This document shows positions 53,688-63,700 of a DNA stretch of 64,000 nucleotides, one piece after another (within the stretch, counting starts at the first letter, position 1; every line of letters begins with the position of its first letter). The position numbers were made by a program, and so were the translations under genes. The DNA lies in assembly GCF_030161095.1 (NCBI RefSeq), contig NZ_BSPP01000002.1:350213-414212 (forward strand), in the 5' to 3' direction. The notes under the pieces were generated by a model, which was given only the letters and a program-made list of their open reading frames with translations, made no database searches and was not told the origin of the DNA. This DNA is from Cypionkella aquatica. GTDB taxonomy: Bacteria > Pseudomonadota > Alphaproteobacteria > Rhodobacterales > Rhodobacteraceae.

Positions 53688-54437
53688 CTAGCGTCCAGCC
53701 TCGGCGAAATGCGCCACGGCGTCGCTGCCTGCGGGCAAAAACATCGGGCAATCTGGGTCCGTCGCCGCCCGCCACACGCCTTGCGCCACATCTTCCAGCA
53801 AGGTGCCGCCCGATCCGGCCATCGTGCGCGCAAACACCTCTTGCGCGAAAGCCTGATAGGCGGGGGGAAAATCCATCTTCATCCGGGCCCGCGCATTTTC
53901 GCCCAGCTTGGTCTTGCCCTGACCGGGCAGCACAATCCGCACCGCCACGTCGAACGGCGCCAGCTCCAGCGCCAGACTGGTGCTGAACGCCTCCACGGCG
54001 GCTTTCGAGGCGGTATAGACGGCAAGCATCGGCAACGGCTTTACCGTCACGGTCGAGGTGACATTGATGATCACCCCGGCCTTGCGCGCCCGCATCTGCG
54101 GCACCACCGCCTTCACCATAGCCATCAAACCGATGGTATTGGTGTCAAAAATCTCGCGCATTGTGGCGATTTCGGTATCCTCGACAATGCTCAGCAAGCC
54201 GATGCCTGCATTGTTCACCAACACGTCAATCGGCCCTGCGGCCGCGATAACGCTGGCGATACTGGCGGCGTCCGTGACATCCAGCGGCAGCAAAACCAGA
54301 TGGTCCGACGCGGGCAACAGCCCCGGTTGCGGATCGCGCATCGTCGCCACCACGCGCCAACCCTGCGCCAAAAAGTAAGCTGCCGTCTCAAGCCCAAAGC
54401 CTGATGAGCAGCCAGTGATCAGAACAGTTTTCATCAT
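53688..54437 (-). CDS. Short-chain dehydrogenase (17-beta-hydroxysteroid-type SDR)
   Basis: 249 aa; the second ATG (54432-54434) has better spacing from AGGAG. Cofactor motif TGCSSGFG (8-15), VNNAGIG, catalytic Ser in NVTSTVTV and YTASK. Similar enzymes oxidise or reduce alcohols with NADP. It is divergent (77 bp) from an AraC-family regulator that probably controls it. Confidence 0.88.
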   Translation of the reverse strand: MMKTVLITGCSSGFGLETAAYFLAQGWRVVATMRDPQPGLLPASDHLVLLPLDVTDAASIASVIAAAGPIDVLVNNAGIGLLSIVEDTEIATMREIFDTNTIGLMAMVKAVVPQMRARKAGVIINVTSTVTVKPLPMLAVYTASKAAVEAFSTSLALELAPFDVAVRIVLPGQGKTKLGENARARMKMDFPPAYQAFAQEVFARTMAGSGGTLLEDVAQGVWRAATDPDCPMFLPAGSDAVAHFAEAGR

Positions 54438-54514
54438 AATCTCCTGAATGTGCTTTCACCCAAGCGATATAGACGCCAACCGCAGTACACCCTATAATCA
54501 CAAGTGCCAGTTTA

Positions 54515-55480
54515 ATGTGTGATCGTCCTGATATGCCGCAAGCCAAACCCTTACCCAATGCAGATACGATCAGCACAACCGATCCGCTTGCGCAGATCGT
54601 CACTCTGCTGCAACCACGCGCCCCCTTTGCCAAACTGGTGCAAGCGGCGGGTGATTGGCGGGTGCGGCGCGAGGCCAGCGGCCATGTCTCGCATTGGCTG
54701 ATCCTGACCGGACAAGTCTGCCTCTGCATCGACAACCGTGCGCCGATCATCCTCAGGGCGGGGGATTTCGTGCTGGCACCGGCGTCGTTCGGCTACACGA
54801 TCGCCAACCTTGACCTGCCCGCAGACACTCCGCTGCGCAGCCTGCCCGTGGTGCAGCCCGACGGCAGCTATCGCCTTGGCGATCCCGAAGGTGCGCCCAG
54901 CGTGCAAATGCTGGTCGGTCACTGCCTGTTCGGGGCCGCTGATGCCGATTTGCTGGTATCGCTGTTGCCCGAGATCGTCATTGTCCCAGGTCAGGATCGC
55001 CTCGCCGCTTTGGCCAGCCTTGTCAGCGATGAATGTCGCGCCAATCGCCCGGCGCGTGAGGTGATCTTAGAGCGTCTGCTGGAAGTGCTGTTCATCGAGG
55101 CTCTGCGCGCCACCGCACGTTCGACAGCGGCCCCCGGTCTTGTTCAGGGCCTCGCCGACCCCCGCCTTGCCCCGGCGCTGCGCGCGATCCATGCCGATCC
55201 CGCGCATCCATGGACGATTGCCAAATTGGCCTTGACCGCCGCGCTGTCACGCTCGCCGTTCTGCGCAAGGTTTCACCGGGTGATTGGTCTGCCGCCGATG
55301 GAATATCTGCTCAATTGGCGCATGGCCTTGGCGAAAGACCTGCTGCACAAAGACCGCCACAGCCTGACCGAGATTGCCACCCGTGTCGGTTACGGCTCGG
55401 CCAGTGCCTTCAGCACCGCGTTCAGCCGCCATCAGGGTCAGCCGCCAAAGCAGTTCGCAGCGCAAGGGCAAACGGCCTAG
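54515..55480 (+). CDS. AraC-family regulator with cupin domain
   Basis: 321 aa. N-terminal AraC-binding cupin_6 (about 30-210, HWLILTGQVCLCID), C-terminal two HTH motifs (about 225-315, MEYLLNWRMALAKDLL and TEIATRVGYGSASAFSTAFSR). It probably activates the divergent SDR gene; such pairs respond to small organic inducers. Confidence 0.88.
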   Translation: MCDRPDMPQAKPLPNADTISTTDPLAQIVTLLQPRAPFAKLVQAAGDWRVRREASGHVSHWLILTGQVCLCIDNRAPIILRAGDFVLAPASFGYTIANLDLPADTPLRSLPVVQPDGSYRLGDPEGAPSVQMLVGHCLFGAADADLLVSLLPEIVIVPGQDRLAALASLVSDECRANRPAREVILERLLEVLFIEALRATARSTAAPGLVQGLADPRLAPALRAIHADPAHPWTIAKLALTAALSRSPFCARFHRVIGLPPMEYLLNWRMALAKDLLHKDRHSLTEIATRVGYGSASAFSTAFSRHQGQPPKQFAAQGQTA

Positions 55481-55531
55481 GCCACACGGCCCGACCTTTC
55501 GCCCTTGCATCAAAAGCTTAGCCTTTGCGGC

Positions 55532-55912
55532 TTAGCCTTTACGGTTGTCCAGCGCGTATTTGCCCGCGCCCATCGTGGCGATCAGCAAGAACACAAAGCA
55601 GAACAGGATCGCAGCGTCGCCGCCATTTTGCACCGGGTAGAAACCCTGCGGCGCATGCGCCATGAAATAAGCGAAGGCCATATGGCCCGACAGCACGAAA
55701 GCCACCGGGCGGGTGAACAGCCCCAGCACGATCAAAGCGCCGCCGATCAATTCCAGCAGCCCCGAGGCCATCTGCAGCGTGTTCAACGCGCCCGGCCCCG
55801 GAATCGGGAAGTTCAGCAGCTTTTGCGTGCCATGTTCAAAGTAAAGCAGCCCCGCCATAATCCGCAGCGCGGCATAGCTGATCGGTTGCAGGGCAGTCAG
55901 GTTCTTAAACAT
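55532..55912 (-). CDS. DoxX-family membrane protein
   Basis: 126 aa from ATG 55910-55912 (AAGGAAGAG upstream). Four membrane segments; RIMAGLLYFEHGTQKLLNF near the start is the DoxX signature. Role unclear: redox or quinone-linked functions are suggested for family members. It converges with the AraC gene. Confidence 0.88.
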   Translation of the reverse strand: MFKNLTALQPISYAALRIMAGLLYFEHGTQKLLNFPIPGPGALNTLQMASGLLELIGGALIVLGLFTRPVAFVLSGHMAFAYFMAHAPQGFYPVQNGGDAAILFCFVFLLIATMGAGKYALDNRKG

Positions 55913-56295
55913 TTTCTCTTCCTTGTGGCTTGCATATGCAGTTTGGGCTAGCAGCCCGATTGTAACCAATCAATGTCTTGAAACCTACATCACGCCAATA
56001 AAGGCGGCGGCCATGCTCACATATGAACACATCGGCGTGATCTGCCTGCCTCAGGGCACTCCGCCTGCAAGGCAAGCCCTCCCGGCGCCCAATCATTAAC
56101 AGTTGGTAAACTGCCGCTTGTAAAGCATTGAAATTGCTAGATGCGCATCAGTGTCCACGCGTGGACACAAGCCTGAACGCCCGAGGCGCCTCCAGATCCA
56201 TGCCAACCTCTGGGCAAAATATCGCTGCCGCAGCCCCCTTAGCTCTCCAAGGCCTGTCACGTCCCTCAAGGTCGCACAGCCCCCCCCAAGACCCC
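55913..56295. other. Noncoding gap containing a perfect palindrome
   Basis: Between the DoxX start and the hrpB stop. It holds TGTCCACGCGTGGACA (56152-56167). The DoxX promoter probably lies in about 55915-56000. No small gene is convincing; C-rich near 56280. Confidence 0.5.
56152..56167. promoter_or_regulatory. Perfect 16-bp palindrome, copy 2
   Basis: TGTCCACGCGTGGACA, extended to 18 bp here (GTGTCC...GGACAC). Identical to 31978-31993. Confidence 0.6.
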
Positions 56296-58767
56296 TCACG
56301 TCCCCCGCGGCTTCGCCCGCAAAGTAGGCTCCGCCACCGTCGGATCCTCTGGCCACGGATGCCGCGGATACTGCCCCCGCATATCTTTCCTTACATCCGC
56401 ATAGGATGATTTCCAGAACCCCGGCAGATCCATCGTCACCTGAATCGTCTTCTGCCCCGGTGAGGTCAAAACCACCCGCAACGGCAGCCGCTTGACCCCG
56501 ACGACCGGATGCACAGTCACGCCAAACATCTCTTGCAGCCGCACCTCAATCCCCGGCACATCGCCATCATAATCAATCGGCACCCGCCGCCCGAGCGGAG
56601 TCTCGAACGCCCCCGGCACCAGTTTGTCCAAGGCCGCGACCTGCTGCCAGTTCAACCGCGCCTTCAAAGCCTCGGTCAGGTCAAATCCGCGCAGATCAGC
56701 CTCTGTCCGCACTCCCGAAAGATGCGGCAACAACCAGTCCTCCGCAGACAGCAGCAGGCCCTGATCTGAAAAGTCCGGCCAATCATCGCCGCCACCCCGC
56801 GCCAATTCCACCCGAGCCCGCAACCGCCGCGCGGCGGGCGTGAAATGCAGCCCATTCAGCCGCATCCCCTCCAACGCCGCCCGCGCCACCGCCTCGCCCG
56901 GCGCATCCCAATGAATATCCGTCAGCACCAGCGCGCCAAAACATTCCTGCCTGCGCGAGATCACCCGCCCCTCGCGCTTCGACCACTCACAAACCTCGCG
57001 CCAGCTAATCTGCGGCCCAAACACCGCCCGCAACTCGGCCTCAGAAATCGCCACCGCCTGCCGCACCGCAGCCTCGCGCGCATCACCATCCAGATCGGTC
57101 GCCACGATCAACCGCGCCCCCGCCAGCGGCACGCCCGCCGCCATCACCGCCCCCTTGCCGCCCGACAGCACCCAACGCGGCGCATCACCCTTGCGCCGCA
57201 GCCCCACCCGATCAGGGTAAGCCAGCGCCGCCATCTGCGCCAAACCCAACCCCGCATCTGGCCCCTCCGCGTCTGGTCTCGCCGCATCTGGCCCTGCCGC
57301 ATCTGGTCTCGCCGCAGCCCGCGCCAACCGCCGCGCTTCCAGCTTCACCCGCTCCACCACCGAGCGCAACACGGGCCAGGAATGCGCCGCCTCAAACCGC
57401 CGCACATCCGCCACGACCGCCATCCGCAAAGCCAGATCCGGCGGCGCGCCCTTCAGCACGTCTCGCTCGCCCAACACCGCCGCAAGCGTCGCCGCATCCG
57501 GCCCCGCCACCGCCAACATATGCGCCAGCCTCGGATGCAAAGGCAGTGCCGCCAGCACGCGTCCATGCGGCGTGATCCGCCCGCCCGCCAGCGCCCCCAA
57601 CCCCTGCAACAATGCCCGTGCCTCGGCCATCGCCCCCACATTCGGCGCGGTCAGAAACCCGACATCGCCCCCCCACAGCGCCAGCTCCAACGCCAGCCCG
57701 GTCAAATCGGCCGCCTCTATCTCTGCCGGAGGATAGGCCGCCAACCCGCCTTCCTCGCCGCGCGTCCAATAGCGATAGCAAACCCCCTCGGCCACCCGCC
57801 CCGCCCGCCCGCGCCGCTGCTCGGCCTCGGCGCGTGTCACCCGTTCCGTCACCAACCGCGACATGCCCGAGTTCGGATCAAACCGCGCCCGCCGCGCCCG
57901 CCCGCCATCGACCACCACGCGAATGTCAGGAATGGTAAGCGAGGTTTCCGCGATCGAGGTCGCCAAGACCACCTTGCGCCCCACCGCAGGCCCCAAAGCC
58001 GCCCGCTGCGCCGCAAAATCCATCGCGCCAAAAAGCGGGCGCAGCGCGCAACCCGGCAGCCCCGCGAGCATCGCCTCAACACGGCGGATTTCGCCTTCAC
58101 CTGGCAAAAACACCAGAACGCCGCCCGCAGTTTCCTCAACCGCCTGCCGCACCAACCCCGCAACCCCGGCTTCAAACCGCAGCGACGCATCCGGGCTGCG
58201 CCCCAGCCAACGCGTCTCCACCGGAAAGGCGCGCCCCATCGAGGTCACAACCGGCGCATCCCCCATCAGCACCGCCACCGGGGCCGCATCCAAGGTCGCC
58301 GACATCACGATCAGAACCAGATCACCCCGCAACGCCGCGCGAATTTCCAACGCCAAAGCCAGCCCCAGATCGGCACTCAAAGACCGCTCATGAAACTCGT
58401 CAAAGATCAGCGCGCCTACGCCCTGCAATTCAGGGTCGCTCTGGATCATCCGGGTCAAAATCCCCTCGGTCACCACTTCAATCCGCGTCGCCTTCGACAC
58501 TTTCGCCTCGCCGCGAATACGGTAGCCAACGGTGCCGCCCACCGGTTCACCCAAGGTTTCGGCCATCCGCTCTGCCGCAGCCCTTGCCGCCAACCGGCGC
58601 GGCTCCAGCATCACGATACGCCCCGCAACCGCGCCTGATGCCAACAAATCCAATGGCACCAAAGTCGTCTTGCCCGCCCCGGGTGGCGCCTGCAACACCG
58701 CCATCCCCCGCGCCGCAATCGCAGCCCGCAGCTCTGGCAATACATCTTCTATCGGCAATCTGATCAT
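56296..58767 (-). CDS. hrpB: ATP-dependent helicase HrpB
   Basis: DEAH-box RNA helicase-like protein of 823 aa, full length. ATG 58765-58767 (AAGGG upstream). Walker A PPGAGKTT (28-35), DEFH box (DEFHERSLSADLGLAL), SATL motif, and the motif VI region RAEAEQRRGRAGR. The C-terminal HrpB domain contains the GKVGRR...YDGDVP type ending (RRVPIDYDGDVPGIEVRLQEMFG). A four-copy 15-bp tandem repeat in the gene encodes PDA-rich residues (57255-57314). Confidence 0.93.
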   Translation of the reverse strand: MIRLPIEDVLPELRAAIAARGMAVLQAPPGAGKTTLVPLDLLASGAVAGRIVMLEPRRLAARAAAERMAETLGEPVGGTVGYRIRGEAKVSKATRIEVVTEGILTRMIQSDPELQGVGALIFDEFHERSLSADLGLALALEIRAALRGDLVLIVMSATLDAAPVAVLMGDAPVVTSMGRAFPVETRWLGRSPDASLRFEAGVAGLVRQAVEETAGGVLVFLPGEGEIRRVEAMLAGLPGCALRPLFGAMDFAAQRAALGPAVGRKVVLATSIAETSLTIPDIRVVVDGGRARRARFDPNSGMSRLVTERVTRAEAEQRRGRAGRVAEGVCYRYWTRGEEGGLAAYPPAEIEAADLTGLALELALWGGDVGFLTAPNVGAMAEARALLQGLGALAGGRITPHGRVLAALPLHPRLAHMLAVAGPDAATLAAVLGERDVLKGAPPDLALRMAVVADVRRFEAAHSWPVLRSVVERVKLEARRLARAAARPDAAGPDAARPDAEGPDAGLGLAQMAALAYPDRVGLRRKGDAPRWVLSGGKGAVMAAGVPLAGARLIVATDLDGDAREAAVRQAVAISEAELRAVFGPQISWREVCEWSKREGRVISRRQECFGALVLTDIHWDAPGEAVARAALEGMRLNGLHFTPAARRLRARVELARGGGDDWPDFSDQGLLLSAEDWLLPHLSGVRTEADLRGFDLTEALKARLNWQQVAALDKLVPGAFETPLGRRVPIDYDGDVPGIEVRLQEMFGVTVHPVVGVKRLPLRVVLTSPGQKTIQVTMDLPGFWKSSYADVRKDMRGQYPRHPWPEDPTVAEPTLRAKPRGT
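57255..57314 (-). repeat. 15-bp minisatellite inside hrpB
   Basis: Four near-identical 15-bp units (catctggtctcgccg type) encode PDA-x-x repeats in an otherwise typical linker, keeping the frame. Confidence 0.85.
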
Positions 58768-58816
58768 GCTGCCCTTATCCCGCAACGCCACTGCCTTGGC
58801 CAGCGCCGCTAAGAAT

Positions 58817-58867
58817 GAGTATTTAAGAAAGAGCAAATCCCTTACCGTTGCTCTTTTTGAAATACTC
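58817..58867. repeat. Inverted-repeat element related to the dispersed repeat
   Basis: GAGTATTT... pairs with ...AAATACTC over 20 bp with two mismatches and an 11-base loop. Its left arm repeats 11312-11338. Confidence 0.75.
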
Positions 58868-58971
58868 CCCGCGGAGCGTCCAACCTTTCCCCGCACCCCA
58901 CGCCTCAGACCCGTTGCCCGGCAGCGCGGCCGAGCGGGGGCTCGATGCCCCCCGAGGCCGCACTTCCATCA

Positions 58972-59569
58972 GGTCAGATTGGCAGGTCAGATTGGCAGGT
59001 CAGATTGGCAGGTCAGATTGGCAGGTCAGATTGGCAGGTCAGATTGGCAGGTCAGATTGGCAGGTCAGGTTGGCAGGTCAGATTGGCAGGTCAGATTGGC
59101 AGGTCAGATTGGCAGGTCAGATTGGCAGGTCAGATTGGCAGGTCAGATTGGCAGGTCAGATTGGCAGGTCAGATTGGCAGGTCAGGTTGGCAGGTCAGAT
59201 TGGCAGGTCAGATTGGCAGGTCAGATTGGCAGGTCAGATTGGCAGGTCAGATTGGCAGGTCAGATTGGCAGGTCAGATTGGCAGGTCAGATTGGCAGGTC
59301 AGGTTGGCAGGTCAGATTGGCAGGTCAGATTGGCAGGTCAGATTGGCAGGTCAGATTGGCAGGTCAGATTGGCAGGTCAGATTGGCAGGTCAGATTGGCA
59401 GGTCAGATTGGCAGGTCAGGTTGGCAGGTCAGATTGGCAGGTCAGATTGGCAGGTCAGATTGGCAGGTCAGATTGGCAGGTCAGATTGGCAGGTCAGATT
59501 GGCAGGTCAGATTGGCAGGTCAGATTGGCAGGTCAGGTTGGCAGGTCAGATTGGCAGGTCAGGTTGGCA
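58972..59569. repeat. 13-bp satellite, 46 copies, with 117-bp higher-order period
   Basis: Unit GGTCAGATTGGCA repeated 46 times without length change. Units 8, 17, 26, 35 and 44 (and 46) carry GGTCAGGTTGGCA, so the variant recurs every nine units (117 bp), implying amplification of a nine-unit block. Ends 72 bases before meaB. Confidence 0.97.
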
Positions 59570-59641
59570 TGTCACACTGGCCAAATAGGTCACACTGGCC
59601 AAAGCCGCGCCCATCGGGCAGAACCAGCGAAAGGAGTCGCC

Positions 59642-60616
59642 ATGGATCTCGCCGAACTCGCCACAAAGCTGCAATCCGGCGACCGCCGCAGTCTGGCACG
59701 CGCCATCACTCTGGTCGAAAGCGCGCGCGCAGATCACCGCGCACAGGCGCTTGAATTGCTGCAAGCCTTGGGCCAACAGAACCAAGCTCTGCGCATTGGG
59801 CTGTCCGGCACGCCGGGGGTCGGCAAATCGACTTTTATCGAAAGCTTTGGCTTGATGTTGACGGGGCAGGGGCTGCGTGTGGCGGTGCTGGCGGTTGATC
59901 CATCATCGGCGCGCTCGGGCGGCTCGATCCTCGGCGATAAAACCCGGATGGAGCAACTCGCCCGCGATCCGCGCGCCTTCATCCGACCCTCGCCATCTCA
60001 GGCACAAATGGGCGGCGTTGCCCGCCGCACCCGCGAGGCCGTTGCGCTTTGCGAAGCGGCGGGTTTTGACATCATCCTGATCGAGACCGTCGGTGTCGGG
60101 CAATCCGAAACCGTGGTCGCCGAGCTGTGCGATCTGTTCGTGCTGCTGCTTGCCCCTGCGGGCGGTGACGAATTGCAAGGCGTCAAGCGCGGCATCATGG
60201 AGATGGCCGATCTGATCCTTGTCAACAAGGCTGACGGCGATCTGAAATCTGCGGCCCAGCGCACCTGCGCCGATTACGCGGGCGCGCTGCGGCTGCTGCG
60301 CAAACGCCCGCAGGACCCCGCCGATTATCCCAAGGCGATGATGGTTTCGGCACTTGAACAAGCGGGCCTCGCCACGGCTTGGGCCGAGATGCAAAGCCTT
60401 GCCAACTGGCGCAGGCAGAACGGTCACTGGTCAACCCGGCGTGGCCAGCAGGCCGAGCATTGGTTCCGCGAAGAATTGCGCCGTGGTCTGCTGGCCGTGC
60501 TGGACCAACAACCCACCAAATCCATCGTCGCCGATCTGGGGCTTGCGGTTGCCGCAGGAGATGTGACGCCAGAGGCCGCCGCCCAGCAAATCCTGCGCCT
60601 GCTGCACAAAGGATAA
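59642..60616 (+). CDS. meaB: Methylmalonyl-CoA mutase-associated GTPase MeaB
   Basis: G3E-type GTPase chaperone that protects and loads cobalamin into methylmalonyl-CoA or ethylmalonyl-CoA mutase, cytoplasmic. 324 aa from ATG 59642 with AAAGGAG upstream. P-loop GTPGVGKST (56-64), the VDPSSARSGGSILGDKTRM segment, ETVGVGQSE and the base motif NKADGD are as in MeaB/ArgK. A plus frame continues unbroken through the satellite into this gene, but the ribosome site and family length fix the start here. No mutase gene in the window. Confidence 0.93.
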   Translation: MDLAELATKLQSGDRRSLARAITLVESARADHRAQALELLQALGQQNQALRIGLSGTPGVGKSTFIESFGLMLTGQGLRVAVLAVDPSSARSGGSILGDKTRMEQLARDPRAFIRPSPSQAQMGGVARRTREAVALCEAAGFDIILIETVGVGQSETVVAELCDLFVLLLAPAGGDELQGVKRGIMEMADLILVNKADGDLKSAAQRTCADYAGALRLLRKRPQDPADYPKAMMVSALEQAGLATAWAEMQSLANWRRQNGHWSTRRGQQAEHWFREELRRGLLAVLDQQPTKSIVADLGLAVAAGDVTPEAAAQQILRLLHKG

Positions 60617-60709
60617 CTGTGCAGGGATAGCTGGGCGGCCAAGCGCTCGCCAAGCGATCAATCGCAGCATATTTTGCCGACCGCCGTTTGCTGTGCTGCG
60701 CGGCAAAAC

Positions 60710-63700
60710 TCAGGCCGCCAGCAGCACCCTTGCTTCGTAGGATTTCAGCGTTGGCCTTGCGGCGGCAAATTGCGCCAGTTTGCTGCTATCGGCCAGTTCG
60801 GGGAAGATCTTGTAGATTTCGTCGCGCTGATCGGCGTCCATGCCCTCCATCGTGCGATCTCCGGGCTGGAAGCTTTCGCTCCATGCGCCATCGGCAAGGA
60901 TCACCTCGTGGCGGTCAAACAGGATGTGCAGATAGGTCACCGCTTCGACATCCGCCTCTACAACGCCGGGCAGGCACAACAGATGCTGGGCGCGCACCAA
61001 GACCTCGTCGCTGCCAAACAGCAGTTCCGCGCGGGGGCCACTGACCAGCATCCGGTGCTGACGCGACACCATCATATCCACCTCGGGCAAGCCATAACCA
61101 AGCGCGCCCGCCTTGATCAGGATGGGCCGCAGGCTGGCATCCGCGCGCAATTCCTCGCGGCTGATCTGGCGCGACCCGATCCAGCGCACCATCTGCGCGC
61201 CATTGTCGCGTGTCACCACCATATCACCAACCCGCAAAGCCTCGACCGCGATCTCACCGCTGGGTGTGGCGATCTGGGTGCCGGGCGTAAAGCACGACAC
61301 GATGCTTTCAATGTTGGTAAAGGTCAGCGTGCCGATCACATTTCCGTCGGCGTCAAGGAAATTCACCACACCGTTCAGATGGTTGGCCGGATCGAGCACA
61401 ATCTTGAACGGCGCTTGCCCGGTCAGGTCCAGCACATCCCAATCGGTGCCGCTGGTGCCGCCATCAACGACATCGCCCGCGCCCGCATGGATGATATCGA
61501 CGCCCACGCCACCGATCAGCGTGTCATTGCCCGCACCGCCAAACAGCTCGTCATTGCCGATCCCGCCGATCAGCACATCATTGCCATCGCCGCCGTACAG
61601 CGTGTCGTTGCCGGTGCCACCGTCAAGCGTATCGGTGCCCGCGCCGCCTTCAAGCACGTCATTGTCAGCGCCGCCGAACAGCTGATCATTGCCGATGCCA
61701 CCGTCCAGATGATCCGCGCCGTCGTCGCCTGTCAGAGTATCGTTGCCCGCGCCGCCGAACAGGCTGTCATCGCCCGTGCCGCCATCTACGCTATCATTGC
61801 CGTCTCCGCCTGCAACGCTGTCATTGCCCGCGCCGCCATAGACCTGATCATCGCCGGTGCCGCCGTCAACGCTGTCATTGCCGTCGCCGCCATAGACCTG
61901 ATCATTGCCCGCGTCGCCAAATACGCTGTCATTGCCGTCGCCACCGTAGGCGCTGTCATTGCCTGCGCCGCCGAAAACCTGATCATCACCCACACCACCG
62001 TCGACGCTGTCCGCGCCATCGCCGCCATAAGCGCTGTCATTGCCAGCACCGCCCAGCACCTGATCATCGCCTGCGTCGCCGTAAACGCTGTCAGCGCCGT
62101 CGCCGCCGTCCACCAGATCATTGCCAAGCCCGCCATAGACCTGATCATTGCCCGCATCGCCGTAGTTGCTGTCGTTGCCGTCGCCGCCATAGACCGCATC
62201 ATTGCCAGTGCCGCCATAGCTGACATCGTTGCCGGTGCCGCCATAAACGCTGTCATTATCCGCGCCGCCATACAGAATGTCGTCGTTGCCACGGCCCTCG
62301 ATGGAATCGTTGCCAGCCCCCCCGTAGAAGACGTTGGTGAAAACGTCGCCGCTCAGGCCTTGCTCGTCATAGCCAATGATCGTGTCGTTGAACGCCGAGC
62401 CGATGACACCATCAACCCCCGTCAGCTGATCGCCCTGCGCATCGCCAAATTGCCCGGTCCAGCTTGTCAGGTTGACCGAGATCGCGGAAGTGCTGGCCGA
62501 GTAATCGACGTAATCCATCCCGGCACCGCCGTTGATCACATCTGCCCCGGCACCGCCCGCCAAAGTGTCATCGCCGTCGCCGCCATAAAGGCTATCATTG
62601 CCCGCGCCGCCCGACAGAGAGTTGTCGCCCGCATTGCCCGTCAGCACATCGGCATAGATCGAGCCGGTCAGGTTTTCGATCGACACCAGCGTATCGCCTG
62701 CCGCATCGCCGCCGGTGTTTGCGCCGCCATTCAGATTGACGTTCACCGCAGCGGTCGAACTGCTGTAGTCGGCGGTATCAATGCCTGCGCCACCGTCCAG
62801 GCTGTCGGCACCACTGCCGCCCGACAAAGTGTCATTGCCAAGGCCACCATAAAGGCTATCGACCCCAGCCGCGCCATACAGCAGATCTTGGCCATCGCCG
62901 CCGGTCAGCGCATTGGCAGCCCCATCGCCGGTCAATGTGTCATTCAGCGTCGAGCCGATCAGATTTTCGATGCCGCTCAGGCTATCGCCCTGCGCATCGC
63001 CGCCCGATCCGGTGCCAGTGGTCAGCGACACCGCCACCCCCGCAGCCGAGGTCGAGTAATCCGCCGTATCGGTGCCGCTGCCGCCGATCAGCGTATCTGC
63101 GCCATCGCCGCCCACCAGCGTGTCGTTGCCCGCCCCGCCGTCCAGCAGGTTGTTTGCCGCATTGCCAACCAGACTGTCCGCCGCACCCGAGCCGATGACA
63201 TTCTCGATGCTGTTCAGCGTATCGCCAGCGGCATCGCCTCCAGACGCGGCCCCAGTGCTCAGATTGACCGTGATGCCTGACCCAGAGGCCGAATAATCTG
63301 CCGTATCGCTGCCCGCGCCGCCGTCCAGCACATCCGCGCCAGCCCCACCAAACAGCGTGTCATTGCCGTCGCCGCCATACAGGCTATCGACTCCCGCCGC
63401 GCCATACAGCTGATCATTGCCGACCGCGCCATACAAAGCATTGGCATTGCCGTCGCCGGTCAGCGTGTCGTTAAACCCCGAGCCGATCAGATTCTCGATG
63501 CTGCTCAGCACATCCCCATTGGCATCGCCCGCGGTGCCGGTGCCAGCGGTCAGGCTGGCCGCGACCGCAGCCGCAGCGGTGGAGTAATCCGCCGTATCCG
63601 TGCCGTTGCCGCCATAAAGACTGTCAGCGCCGCTGCCACCCGTCAGCGTGTCATTGCCATCGCCGCCGTAAAGGCTGTCATTGCCTGCGCCGCCGTCCAG

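Larger units (their letters stand above)
58768..59641. other. hrpB-meaB divergent intergene dominated by repeats
   Basis: Contains an inverted-repeat hairpin (58817-58867), a 46-copy 13-bp satellite (58972-59569), then two 15-bp copies of GTCACACTGGCCAAA (59571-59585, 59589-59603) and the meaB ribosome site. The plus-strand frames through the satellite are all open but have no coding support. Confidence 0.8.

Noticed and set aside
56845..58638. Long Arg/His/Pro-rich frame opposite hrpB
   Set aside because: Composition is typical of antisense GC-rich DNA; hrpB motifs on the minus strand are unambiguous.
58972..59569. CRISPR array
   Set aside because: The repeats are contiguous 13-mers without spacers; no cas genes nearby.
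58532..60616. A 694-codon plus-strand frame running through the satellite into meaB
   Set aside because: The repeat is open in all three plus frames merely because its 13-bp unit lacks a stop. meaB has its own ribosome site and a normal family start at 59642.
60674..63280. An 868-codon plus-strand frame opposite the RTX gene
   Set aside because: It is the antisense shadow of RTX repeats (biased GC composition); the minus frame has clear RTX and Hint motifs.
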